64,000 nucleotides of DNA from an uncultured Oscillospiraceae bacterium (GTDB lineage: Bacteria; Bacillota; Clostridia; Oscillospirales; Oscillospiraceae), in the NCBI GenBank assembly GCA_944387095.1, contig CALXDP010000006.1:1-64000 (forward strand). Direction: 5' to 3'. The notes beneath the pieces were generated by a model, which was not told the origin of the DNA, ran no database searches, and worked only from the letters and a program-made list of their open reading frames with translations. This document shows, piece by piece, positions 9,001 through 14,894 of the stretch; position 1 is the first letter of the stretch, and each line of letters starts with the position of its first letter. A program made the position numbers and the translations under genes.

Positions 9001-10922
9001 TGCAACCCGCTCATGCGGGTGGTGTTATTGGGCTGGCTGCTGGTGCCAGTGGTTCCATGGAAGCGGTAGCCCTTGTCCCCCCACCACTGAGACAGACTTT
9101 GCCTGTTGTCGGGGCCCACGACGTTGGTTCCGTGGCTAAACGCACTGTTGCCGCTGGAACCATTCAGCCGGAACTCATCCACATAGTAGTCCCAGTCCAT
9201 CTCCGCGTATAGGGTGATGTTCTGGCTGTTACTCCAGCCCCGGCCGTTGGACATCTCCCGCCAGCTAACGGTAGAACTATTGTTGCTCCAGGTACCCTGG
9301 TGCAGGGTGGCCCCCTCCCCGATGCTGGCCAAGGCGGTCTCGGTATAATTCTGGGCGTTGACCAGGTTCATGAAGTCGATCCTCAGGTTGTTGGTGACGT
9401 TAGTGAACTGGAGGGTCAGATGGCAGCTGCTGCCAAGGCGGCTGTTCAACCATGTCCACCGGGTGATCGAGGCCGTCACCGTGGCCTGCCGGTTCCCCGC
9501 CGAGTCATAGATCGTCGTCGAGCGCGAATGAGTGCCGCTGTTCGGGTTGCTCCCAGGACCCGAAACAGTGTAGTCCGTCCCGGGCCAGGGGATGTCGATC
9601 CAAGTGTCGTTGACGGATATCCGGTTGGGCACGAAAACGGCGTTATCTGAGCTGGCATAGCCGAAGACCAGCACGAGGCTGAATGAGCTGCCATAGCCGA
9701 TGGACTGCAGGGCCCGGCCATCCCCGTTCAGGCTCGTGCCCAGCGCGCTGCCGCCGTTCCACAGCAGGTCAAAGCCATGGTAGTTACCCTGGTTGGCGGC
9801 ATAGGTTGTGTAGTCCAGGACCTTGTCCTGGCTCACCCCGAAGAACTCCACGTCCACCGTCCGGTCGCTCCCGGTACCCAGCAGGGAGAGGATGTAGCTC
9901 TTGTACTGGTAGCCGTCCGTGGCGGAGGAGAACAGAGACGTATTGGCGTTGCCGGTGGTCTCCGTCACGTCCAGGTTGGCCCCATCGCCCATGACAAACT
10001 CGATATCCCGGGCGCCGCTGCGAGGCGCCTGATACTCCACAGCGAAGCTCGTTTGGTTATTACCCAGAGTGGTCACGGGAGTGCCGTCGATGGTGTTGTA
10101 CTGGCCCGCGCCGTTGGACAGGGTCACATTCAGCGTCAGGTTCACACCCGGTTCATAGACCAGGTAGACGTCCCAGTTGGCCGGGTCGAAGGCTGCCTGG
10201 GTCTGGGCGATCTCCTCATTGGTGACGTAGTAGGTGCCGTTCTCCAGCCGGATACTGTCGATGGTGACGGGGCTGGAGCCGGTGGCAGAGCCGCCCGCCC
10301 TCGGGCGCAGCTCGGCGTGGTCGAAGTACCAGGTCTGGGTGTCGTTTTCTACCACGGCCTGGGCCCGGGCCTCGGTGATGACACCGGAGGGAATGGTGCC
10401 CTGGGTGATCTGCGTCTCAGTTCCCATGCTATTCACCGCGGTGACCGGGATGGGCACCTGATCGGCCCGGGTGTAGTGGAGGTAGATGCCGTCGCTCTCG
10501 TGGGTCTCCACATCAGCATAACCAAAGGTGCCGATCCCGTTGCCGCTTGGGCCCCAGGTGGCGCTGGTCAGGTAGTAGAAGTTGCTGTTGTACTCCACGT
10601 TCAGCAGGCCGTAGCCGCCGGCCAGGCCGTTGGCGTCCATGGTGCCATCCCCGATCTGGAGGCGCATGCCGTCCAGGGAGGAGTCGGGGACAGGCAGGGG
10701 TGTGCCGGTGCCCGCGCCGATGACGGAGTGCACGGTCACCTCGGTGGTGTCAAACGCATCCCGCACGAAGGTGACGTCGTAGGTGCCCTGCGCCGCCGCC
10801 TGGGTGCTGACGCCGCTGCCGTCGCTGGCGCTGGCGGGAACCAGCGTGGCCAGTGCGGCAGCGGGTAGCAGGCCCACCACCATGGCCAACGCCAGAAGCG
10901 AGGCCAAAAGTCGTTTCTTCAT
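1..10922 (-). CDS. Giant secreted Ig/MBG-like and InlB-like repeat exoprotein (3' end outside window)
   Basis: The frame opens at an ATG preceded by AAAAGGAGA and stays open for 3,640 codons to the window edge, so the C-terminus and any cell-wall anchor are not visible. Residues 1-25 form a Sec signal peptide (KKR, a hydrophobic core, then AALA). Residues up to about 680 are mostly repeat-poor. After that come InlB/Listeria-Bacteroides-type modules (GYTF-x-GW ... YAVY/YAIW, near residues 690, 885, 980, 1060, 1960 and 2060), alternating with many beta-rich modules of the MBG/Ig-like kind (YTG or YNG, then DYTV, then VGTATVTI, then GNYTGT). An Asp/Pro-rich linker resembling TSP3 calcium repeats lies near residues 3,450-3,510. 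I infer a surface adhesin or matrix protein; the family gives no precise ligand. Long frames on the opposite strand are by-products of its codon composition. Confidence 0.9.
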   Translation of the reverse strand, partial: MKKRLLASLLALAMVVGLLPAAALATLVPASASDGSGVSTQAAAQGTYDVTFVRDAFDTTEVTVHSVIGAGTGTPLPVPDSSLDGMRLQIGDGTMDANGLAGGYGLLNVEYNSNFYYLTSATWGPSGNGIGTFGYADVETHESDGIYLHYTRADQVPIPVTAVNSMGTETQITQGTIPSGVITEARAQAVVENDTQTWYFDHAELRPRAGGSATGSSPVTIDSIRLENGTYYVTNEEIAQTQAAFDPANWDVYLVYEPGVNLTLNVTLSNGAGQYNTIDGTPVTTLGNNQTSFAVEYQAPRSGARDIEFVMGDGANLDVTETTGNANTSLFSSATDGYQYKSYILSLLGTGSDRTVDVEFFGVSQDKVLDYTTYAANQGNYHGFDLLWNGGSALGTSLNGDGRALQSIGYGSSFSLVLVFGYASSDNAVFVPNRISVNDTWIDIPWPGTDYTVSGPGSNPNSGTHSRSTTIYDSAGNRQATVTASITRWTWLNSRLGSSCHLTLQFTNVTNNLRIDFMNLVNAQNYTETALASIGEGATLHQGTWSNNSSTVSWREMSNGRGWSNSQNITLYAEMDWDYYVDEFRLNGSSGNSAFSHGTNVVGPDNRQSLSQWWGDKGYRFHGTTGTSSQPNNTTRMSGLQRAYLETEAIQFQLRYYMNADGSGNYLTLSSWSTFEDGPIPVTGDIAPNAPEGQVFVGWSLYPSTNSGGRGTILQSGGTLSRGVVDAVHSSVVDYSTTTGQAYIDLYPVFEPATSSEYASYTVIIHRGANDIAGTPVAGSSIAGSLLDRESALALPAVQTVLNSMTGYALDGSKSDTLVELHVGESNTFHLWYNNTNPVTITFVSEHGFEGQQNNEVQVELEPGTLFGDRAPTPVTTGDGVGSFVGWTAIQGSTFVESESLTNNVVPSEATTYYAIYMPDVTLSFYTFNGTTWDSQPTTITLPYGQSLTDMGYQDQVTDLQREVPGYTFEGWHDSGPYGPPKNDLLTDDDFSDNGTSFYAVYTPQSNISITLNANGGTFTGNQGTVQLTNTTYGQRLSTQQGYQQPTRSGGYIFVGWSLDQDDTVGELDPTIAVSSGETYYAIWIAAALDVTVAGDDQVYDGTAKTPTLTVTYNGQNISAGDGTTGYSVEWRNNTNAGVASAIVTYQGRQGFATFEIQPKDIADQSVSTSGVETQYDFTGSTLMPQPTVTDTAIPGTTSGVLALGTDYALSFGANTDVGGGTVAVRGVGNYQGTREIQFQIVAPDGDLTIVPIPDQTYTGSAIELTKGTTLLVYDSNRRLLQDDEYTVQYQNNQEIGQATVIVTGQGNYASKSATGRFQIVAQGGGRLNVVVNPVQMPVGDGVPDIEVTSTATTALGQNYQLSYDRYSEADGSWTTADETMAEAGIYRVTATGTGAFTGTSGTATFVRTALSDENGLRVSLETSSTVLVYDGVDHSSLLSELVVVSPGDGGGDTTLNDGDFTYTVTHNGEAVDNPTGNMVDAGVYTVRVTGNASGDYNGLSGSLTIYIRPRDISNATIAPQQAGGFTVTYTGQAHDHPYTVTDDGLAQGATATTLQADRDYTEAAHNHEAHTGAGTYVVTINGTGNYTGSNSFEFTIEPVRIQVGGTWDGSDMGNVQLEYGYTDTAEALADYLSQAEEQILTVSSQRDDVEIHLYVDSNLQVGQNHPHLHGTLSGADMANYVLDIQSGVDVSAVDLSSAEEGDLVVTVAPTSHEWNGAAHTPTILVTYQNRMLTRNTDYEVSYLLVGESGNTDVTNTGGMVEVGNYIVRITGRGNYSGTAEGSFEVTPPRTGTNLVVAIDGADEYTYTGQDIQPQIVVTYGSETLEAGTEYEVIYSGNQNVGQATITVQGRGNTYGNMTGSTTFRINPKDISEAADITNEITVAPLDGPFVFDGNAHTPVPEITYTPAGGSEITLNNRTDFHLSYEDNVQAGEATVTITGSGNYTGTREMTFQIEYAPVTLSFYTWTEEDGWVRSQTTLEATYGTALTGQESTIANLAPEQAGYTFAGWAEGTPMAGTITSQQLSERDDFNADTTFYAVYRPVSNIQITLNGHGGTVAAIGGQDAGTTVVLQNQTYGEVLRPTATQDGYTFAGWSTSQGAAVGDMSITVGAANEEYFAVWVQPTLEVEVDYPGVSGGGTFTYNGEVQRPDITVTSSEGELSTQDYTVTWSNESSTDAGTYSFVVRTNSGATGFGTYVIAPKDISTVSVSGLGSVTYSGSYQQPLPTVTDSQVPEASRSLQLNRDFTLAYSNNLNAGQATVTIGGIGNYTSTRQESFTIDPYTGTLTVAPVPSQQLGVEGTAVDGLLVVYDSNGNVLDSTDFTTGYEGLNQIGQATVTVTGVSDNYDGASGTGHFQITPLGGGSAGGGFTVTVSPEMSAYDGTDPTVSVRMGDDTLAITQDYTLSYEVYNNGTWTNGGSLTANTIATEMDDAGMYRITATGVNGYTGNSGTAIFVRTAADTSTGGGQDGTQNAFVITGLDAGERVLTYNGTNQNGVLTDLGVNANGSAVGVSDYTVYVSYNNGEEQQGTNIEMINAGVYTIRVQGNAGGNFASSSATATVYIQPQDISNGSIGGLNGHTYGDSVTAPTERTITVTDPEITSGNLAVTQDYTVTGLNAITADTGAGSYLVTVTGTGNFTGTLNAYYTIDPKTISVNTNVNATFGYTTVDLSDLEAEIEAEIENGDNVVINLYVPVGLGVNTHVDAVRGYLSGTDAANYQLALASDVIVSAATINPPDGGDGGEDDPNNVFQMYIYPSTGAFDGESHNDRVYVVVTHNGQLLQSGVDYNLSYAGDNITGDQMISQGTYTITATGTGDRYNGTISGNYTITSSTGTGGGLDVEINDESGVGGGGTYTYTGRPIQPDVSVTFNGLPLEAGRDYDVSYERNTGVGTAFIHVAGREGTDYADLSGTTTFEIVAKSIGSGSQAADDILISGVLDSYPYNGGSIQPQVTVRDTDRAVDLNRSSEYTVDYGPNVSTQGTVTITGIGNYTGSVTLTFTITADTDLTISGIQNSYTYTGSLIVPEPTVHDGTGRQLTVGTDYIVRYENNLNVGTATVIVEGRGEYSNLEARQTFRIAANLLNLDVTVDPQSLFENDGNTPSISVALDGDTLNEGEYTLTYQVYQQDGTLSAPQELNDPDAQLANVGMYVITAAGVDDHVGALGTATFVRLAQPTGGYEPVIPDPDPDDPDSGDIVIDGENGIITVTFNGQNRVSVLNGITITQEGDSTPVEPDQITISYNGGTPDDVTADVNAYQMVNAGVYTVSYNFISSGNAVVTVVINPKDVNDATVSAVGPGVATYNGAPQRPGQIYLTDSEYSQIAATTDYTVDATVEETDAGTYPVAIRGTGNYTGVRYVNFIINQAPLTVETVGTPTFTYGSVPDTLTATEHYNVSGFQDNDADEVNVTVTAGNLNAGDYQLTPTLSDVSPDNEVAKNYTVTGTVDITVEAISVLPDPDPGDPDPDPNPDKGDEDGDGVVDPDTDTDDDGNIEDVGGPDDEDTPDGVIETVSGFRVEMSPVSQPFNGQPHNPTITVTYQPDENAPGTELQPGTDYTVTYLDSDGGAVTEMIAVGEYTVRVTMTGNYQGGFDLTYTITPGEGGDGGDGDTDNDGNIEDGDGDHEITWGGFHVTMVPYSAVHNGQAH

Positions 10923-10965
10923 AAAGTGAATCTCCTTTTCTGTGTACTGTGCTTGGTCTGTCTGC

Positions 10966-11244
10966 TCAAGGTCGGTTCAGCCGTTCCTTCAGCGCCTTGG
11001 ACGGCCGGAAGATCAGGGCGGTGGCCGCCGGAAGACGGATCGTCTCCCCCGTGCGGGGATTGCGGGCGGTGCGCGGGGCCCGGGCCTTGGTCTCAAAGAT
11101 GCCAAAGCCGGAGATCCGCAGCTGCTCCCCTTCCGCCAGCGCCTCGGTCAGCGTCTGAAATACCGCGTCCATGGCGCGCTCGCTGTCCCGCTTGGTCACC
11201 CCGGTCTTGGCAGCGACCCGGCTGATAAATTCCCGTTTCTGCAA
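10966..11244 (-). CDS. HU-family DNA-binding protein
   Basis: A 92-residue protein of normal HU length. It has the N-terminal helical dimerisation part, the GFGIFE turn (46-51) and the RNPRTGE beta-arm tip (61-67) that enters the DNA minor groove. HU proteins are small basic dimers that bend and compact DNA. The start codon is TTG, preceded by AAAGGGGGGG; no ATG lies nearby in frame. Its stop is 43 bases upstream of the giant exoprotein ATG on the same strand. I see no terminator between them, so the two may share a transcript. This is probably an extra HU paralogue rather than the main chromosomal HU, but that cannot be shown from the window. Confidence 0.93.
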   Translation of the reverse strand: MQKREFISRVAAKTGVTKRDSERAMDAVFQTLTEALAEGEQLRISGFGIFETKARAPRTARNPRTGETIRLPAATALIFRPSKALKERLNRP

Positions 11245-11297
11245 CTATTCCCCCCCTTTCTGCCTACCTTGATATTTTGCATAGGATGGCTCTTCGC

Positions 11298-11329
11298 GGC
11301 CCGCGGGACATGGGACTGGCCCGCGGGCC
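11298..11329 (-). other. GC-rich hairpin in the HU leader
   Basis: A perfect 10-bp inverted repeat (GGCCCGCGGG and CCCGCGGGCC, loop of 12) lies about 55-85 bases upstream of the HU start, inside the predicted leader. No U-tract follows in the minus direction, so it does not look like a terminator. It could stabilise the mRNA or bind a regulator. Confidence 0.55.
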
Positions 11330-11452
11330 ACAATCTGGTATGCGCTTTTTTACCACAGTCATCACCCCCCTGAGGCAAATTCCACACGCTACGCCTTTTT
11401 GAATCTCGATTCTTTGCGTCCAATTTCCACACGATTGCCTCAATTTTCCTTT

Positions 11453-11481
11453 ATCATAGCACACGAAATGTTGAAATGCAA
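11453..11481 (-). promoter_or_regulatory. Sigma-A promoter for HU
   Basis: Read on the minus strand: TTGCAT (11476-11481), 17-base spacer, TATGAT (11453-11458) with an extended TG one base before the -10. This predicts a leader of about 200 bases before the HU TTG start. Confidence 0.6.
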
Positions 11482-11725
11482 TGGCGCATCTTAATTTTTT
11501 TCAAAATCTATGGCACAAAAATTTTAGACGCAACTGCCAGAGAATTGTGCGCTCTGGCTGTTGCGTCCTATTCCGGCGCGGGTAGCCCCGCCCTTTACGC
11601 AGCGGTTTTTCCCCCGACCGGGCGGTCCGATCTGAGAAAAACTGACGGATATATATGTATAGTTTTTTCCCTTGTCATAGCATACAACACCTTGCATATT
11701 TGGCCCTCTCCCTGCTGTAGGCGGA

Positions 11726-11767
11726 CAAAATAACCCCGCCCCCGGGCTCAATCCCGGGGGCGGGGTT
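11726..11767 (-). terminator. Rho-independent terminator of the glp operon
   Basis: A perfect GC stem (AACCCCGCCCCCGGG pairing across a 6-base loop) is followed on the minus strand by TTATTTT. It lies just after the glpK stop codon. Confidence 0.85.
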
Positions 11768-11778
11768 TGTTGACTGTA

Positions 11779-13263
11779 CTATCTAGCCCAGTCCCGGCAG
11801 CGGTCCACCGCACGGCGCCAATCAGACAGCAGCTTTTGCCGCGTCTGTTCCTCCATATCTGGCTGGAAGGCGGTCTCGCACATCCACAGGCGCTTGATCT
11901 CCTCCCGGTCCTTCCACACGCCGGTGGCCAGGCCGGCCAGATAGGCCGCCCCCAGGGCGGTTGTCTCCCGGATGGCAGGGCGGCGCACCTCTTTGTCCAG
12001 GACATCGGCCTGGAACTGCATCAAAAACCGGTCCCGGCTGGCCCCGCCGTCCGCCTTCAGCCAGTTCAGGGGCAGACCGGTGTCCGCCTCCATAGCCCGC
12101 ACCAGGTCGGCCACCTGGTAGGCAATGGACTCCTGGGCCGCCCGGATGATGTGCTCCCGCTTGGTCCCCCGGGTGATGCCCACAATGGCCCCTCGGGCGT
12201 ACATGTCCCAGTAGGGCGCGCCCAGGCCGGTGAAGGCGGGAACCAGGTAGATCCCGCCGTTGTCGGACACCTTCTGGGCGTAGTATTCCGCGTCCCGGCT
12301 GTCGGTGAAAAAGCGCAGTTCGTCCCGCAGCCACTGGATGACCGCGCCCCCCACAAATACCGAGCCCTCCAGGGCGTACTGCACCCTGCCGCCAAGGCCG
12401 ATGGCGATGGTGGTGATCAGTCCGTTCCGGCTCTTCACCGGTGTCTCTCCGGTATTCATCAGCAGGAAGCAGCCTGTGCCGTAGGTGTTCTTGGCGTCCC
12501 CCGCCTCAAAGCAGGTCTGGCCGAATAGGGCGGCCTGCTGGTCGCCGGCGATGCCCGCGATGGGCACCTTGACCCCCTGGATTTCCGTATAGCCGTAAAC
12601 CTCGCTGGAGGAGCGCACTTCAGGCAGCATGGCCCGGGGAATGTCCAGGGCCCGCAGCAGGGTGTCGTCCCAGTCCAGCTTGTGGATGTCGTAGAGCATG
12701 GTGCGGGAGGCGTTGGTATAGTCGGTGACATGGACCGCGCCGCCGGTGAGCTTCCACACCAGCCAGCTGTCCACGGTGCCGAAGAGAATCTCGCCCCGCT
12801 CCGCTCTTTCCCGGGCCCCCTCCACGTGGTCCAGGATCCACTTGATCTTGGTGGCGGAGAAATAGGCGTCGGGCACCAGGCCGGTGGTCTTTTGGATATG
12901 GTCCCCATAGCCGTCCGCCAGCAACCCATCCACGAGATCCGCCGTCCGGCGGCACTGCCAAACGATGGCGTTGTAGATGGGGCGGCCCGTCTCTTTGTCC
13001 CACAGGATGGTGGTCTCCCGCTGGTTGGTGATGCCGATACCGGCAATGTCCGCCGGGTCCACCCCCGACTGGGCCACCACTTCCATCATCACGGAGTACT
13101 GGGAAGACCAGATCTCCATGGCATCGTGCTCCACCCAGCCCTCCCTGGGGTAGATCTGGGTGAACTCCCGCTGGCTGATGCCCAAAATATTCTGTTCCCG
13201 GTCAAACAAGATCACTCTGGAGCTGGTGGTCCCCTGATCCAGCGCGAGGATATAGCTGCCCAT
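11779..13263 (-). CDS. glpK: Glycerol kinase
   Basis: Phosphorylates glycerol to glycerol-3-phosphate using ATP; an FGGY-family kinase. The N-terminus has the ATP-binding DQGTTSSR motif (about residues 9-16), followed by GITNQRETT and later the [15 protein letters not shown] and GADGG-like signatures. The length of 494 residues matches the family. An ATG seven codons upstream exists, but AAAGGAG sits between the two and is correctly spaced for the ATG at 13263, so I chose that start. It is the last gene of the glp operon, 21 bases after the DUF1667 gene, and ends at a strong terminator. Confidence 0.97.
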   Translation of the reverse strand: MGSYILALDQGTTSSRVILFDREQNILGISQREFTQIYPREGWVEHDAMEIWSSQYSVMMEVVAQSGVDPADIAGIGITNQRETTILWDKETGRPIYNAIVWQCRRTADLVDGLLADGYGDHIQKTTGLVPDAYFSATKIKWILDHVEGARERAERGEILFGTVDSWLVWKLTGGAVHVTDYTNASRTMLYDIHKLDWDDTLLRALDIPRAMLPEVRSSSEVYGYTEIQGVKVPIAGIAGDQQAALFGQTCFEAGDAKNTYGTGCFLLMNTGETPVKSRNGLITTIAIGLGGRVQYALEGSVFVGGAVIQWLRDELRFFTDSRDAEYYAQKVSDNGGIYLVPAFTGLGAPYWDMYARGAIVGITRGTKREHIIRAAQESIAYQVADLVRAMEADTGLPLNWLKADGGASRDRFLMQFQADVLDKEVRRPAIRETTALGAAYLAGLATGVWKDREEIKRLWMCETAFQPDMEEQTRQKLLSDWRRAVDRCRDWAR

Positions 13264-13284
13264 GGCGTTGACTCCTTTCTTCAC

Positions 13285-13635
13285 TCAACATGAGAGGCTG
13301 CGCGTGGCCACCACGTCGGCACCAGTGCCGCACACATTTTTCAGCACCACCTGACCGGTTCGGACGGGGGCGGTCAACTCCACCCCGTCCAGGGCCCGCA
13401 TCACCTGAAAGATTTTTTCCTTGGGCACCGCCCGGTCCGTCTTCACCGGACACCGGGGATACCGCCCCCCCACGCACCGCACAGTGGAGGTCACCACCCG
13501 GGTGGGATGGGTTAATTCTATTTTACCATACTCCGCCCCCCGGGGGCAACCGTTGCCGGTGACGGCGTACCCATGCTCCTCGTCCACATGGAGACGGCAC
13601 CCCTTGGGGCACACGATACAGGTCAGTTCCTTCAT
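13285..13635 (-). CDS. DUF1667 protein, glycerol-3-phosphate oxidation partner
   Basis: A 116-residue protein opening with a CxxCPxGC-type cysteine motif (CIVCPKGC, residues 6-13) and further cysteines (NGCPRG, RCPVK), which suggests an iron-sulfur or zinc site. DUF1667 proteins typically sit beside paired FAD oxidoreductases in glp operons of anaerobes. The start overlaps the stop of the preceding FAD oxidoreductase by four bases (ATGA), with GGAGG upstream, so translation is probably coupled. I infer that it passes electrons within a GlpA/GlpB-like dehydrogenase complex. Its function is not established. Confidence 0.85.
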   Translation of the reverse strand: MKELTCIVCPKGCRLHVDEEHGYAVTGNGCPRGAEYGKIELTHPTRVVTSTVRCVGGRYPRCPVKTDRAVPKEKIFQVMRALDGVELTAPVRTGQVVLKNVCGTGADVVATRSLSC

Positions 13636-14894
13636 GTGTCCTCCACCTCCCGAACAGATACCGTCAGCTCGCCCCCCGCCCGGGCCAGCAGCACCTGGGG
13701 CAGGGCGATCTGTTCCATCTCACCGGGGGCCAGATGCTCCCGCTTGAAGCTGGCAATCTGGGTGTCTCCGGAAGAAACCACAATCTCACTGTTCCCGCAC
13801 ACCCGGTTCACCCGGAAAAACAGCTGGCACAGCTTCTCCACCCGCCCAGGGCGGATACGCTGGGGCACGGTGTAGGTCACCCCGTCCCCGTTTTTCACAT
13901 GGAGCAGGGGTTCCCCTGGGCTCCCCTCCCTGTCCAGTACATACCGGGCGGCGGCGGCGCCGGCCCGCTGGCTCTCCGCCGTGACAAAGTCCACCAGATC
14001 GTGGACATGGCACACGTTGCCGCAGGCGAACACCCCAGGCAGGGAGGTCTCCATATTCTCGTACACCACCGCGCCGTTGGTGCGCCGGTCCATCTCGATG
14101 CCAGCCTGGCGGGTGAGCTCATTTTCCGGGATGAGCCCCACAGACAGCAGTAAAGTGTCGCAGTCAAAGATCATCTCGGTGCCCGGGATGGGGTTGCGGC
14201 GCTCGTCCACCTGGGAGACCACCACCTGCTCCACCCGGCGATCACCCCGAATATCCGTCACCGTATGGGACAGGTACAGGGGAATATGGTAGTCGTGGAG
14301 ACATTGGACGATGTTCCGGTTCAGACCGCCGGAGTAGGGCATGACCTCCACACAGGCCAGCACCCTGGCCCCCTCCAGGGTCATCCGCCGAGCCATGATC
14401 AGACCGATGTCCCCACTGCCCAGAATGACCACCCGCCTGCCCGGCATCCAACCCTCCATATTTACATACCGCTGGGCCGCCCCGGCGGTGTATACCCCCG
14501 CAGGCCGGGCGCCGGGGATGCCGATGGCCCCTCGGGTGCGCTCCCGGCAGCCCATGGCCAGTACGATGCTCTTGGCCCGCTCAATCCGGTAGCCCTCGTT
14601 CCGGCTCACCATATGCACTTCCCGCAGGGGGGTGATCTCCAGCACCATGGCGTCCAAGCGCACCTCCACCCCCGTCTGACCCAGCAGCTCAATGAACCGC
14701 CCGGCGTACTCCGGGCCGGTGAGTTCCTCCTGGAAGTAGTGCAGGCCAAACCCGTTGTGGATACACTGATTGAGAATACCGCCCAGCTCCTGGTCCCGCT
14801 CCACAATCAAAATCTTCCGCAGTCCGCTGTCCCAGGCCGCGCAGGCCGCGCTCAGCCCTGCCGGGCCGCCGCCCACCACGATAAGGTCATACAT
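13632..14894 (-). CDS. NAD(P)/FAD-dependent oxidoreductase of the glp operon
   Basis: A two-dinucleotide-fold flavoprotein. An N-terminal GGGPAGLSAA motif (FAD) appears within the first 20 residues, and a second fold begins near VVILGSGDIGLIMA (about residue 150). A late GVFACGNVCHVHD segment is typical of the pyridine-nucleotide-disulfide oxidoreductase family. It lacks the CxxxxC redox disulfide of glutathione-reductase types and resembles the partner subunit found next to GlpA-like proteins. I chose the ATG at 14894 (GGGGG nine bases upstream) over a GTG three codons earlier. It overlaps the upstream gene by eight bases. It probably transfers electrons from glycerol-3-phosphate oxidation to a pyridine nucleotide or carrier; that is inferred from context. 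Confidence 0.9.
   Translation of the reverse strand: MYDLIVVGGGPAGLSAACAAWDSGLRKILIVERDQELGGILNQCIHNGFGLHYFQEELTGPEYAGRFIELLGQTGVEVRLDAMVLEITPLREVHMVSRNEGYRIERAKSIVLAMGCRERTRGAIGIPGARPAGVYTAGAAQRYVNMEGWMPGRRVVILGSGDIGLIMARRMTLEGARVLACVEVMPYSGGLNRNIVQCLHDYHIPLYLSHTVTDIRGDRRVEQVVVSQVDERRNPIPGTEMIFDCDTLLLSVGLIPENELTRQAGIEMDRRTNGAVVYENMETSLPGVFACGNVCHVHDLVDFVTAESQRAGAAAARYVLDREGSPGEPLLHVKNGDGVTYTVPQRIRPGRVEKLCQLFFRVNRVCGNSEIVVSSGDTQIASFKREHLAPGEMEQIALPQVLLARAGGELTVSVREVEDT

Larger units (their letters stand above)
11245..11778. other. 534-base intergenic region between HU and glpK
   Basis: This gap holds the HU promoter and a leader of about 200 bases with a GC hairpin, an AT-rich stretch (about 11482-11700), and the glpK terminator. 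Short open frames on both strands here have no ribosome binding site or recognisable sequence, and I do not call them. On the minus strand a CTATGA-containing element recurs twice (near 11455 and 11675), but only the first has a good -35 partner. Confidence 0.6.

Noticed and set aside
11476..11751. Small genes on either strand in the HU-glpK gap
   Set aside because: No ribosome binding site, AT-rich non-coding composition, and overlap with promoter and terminator.
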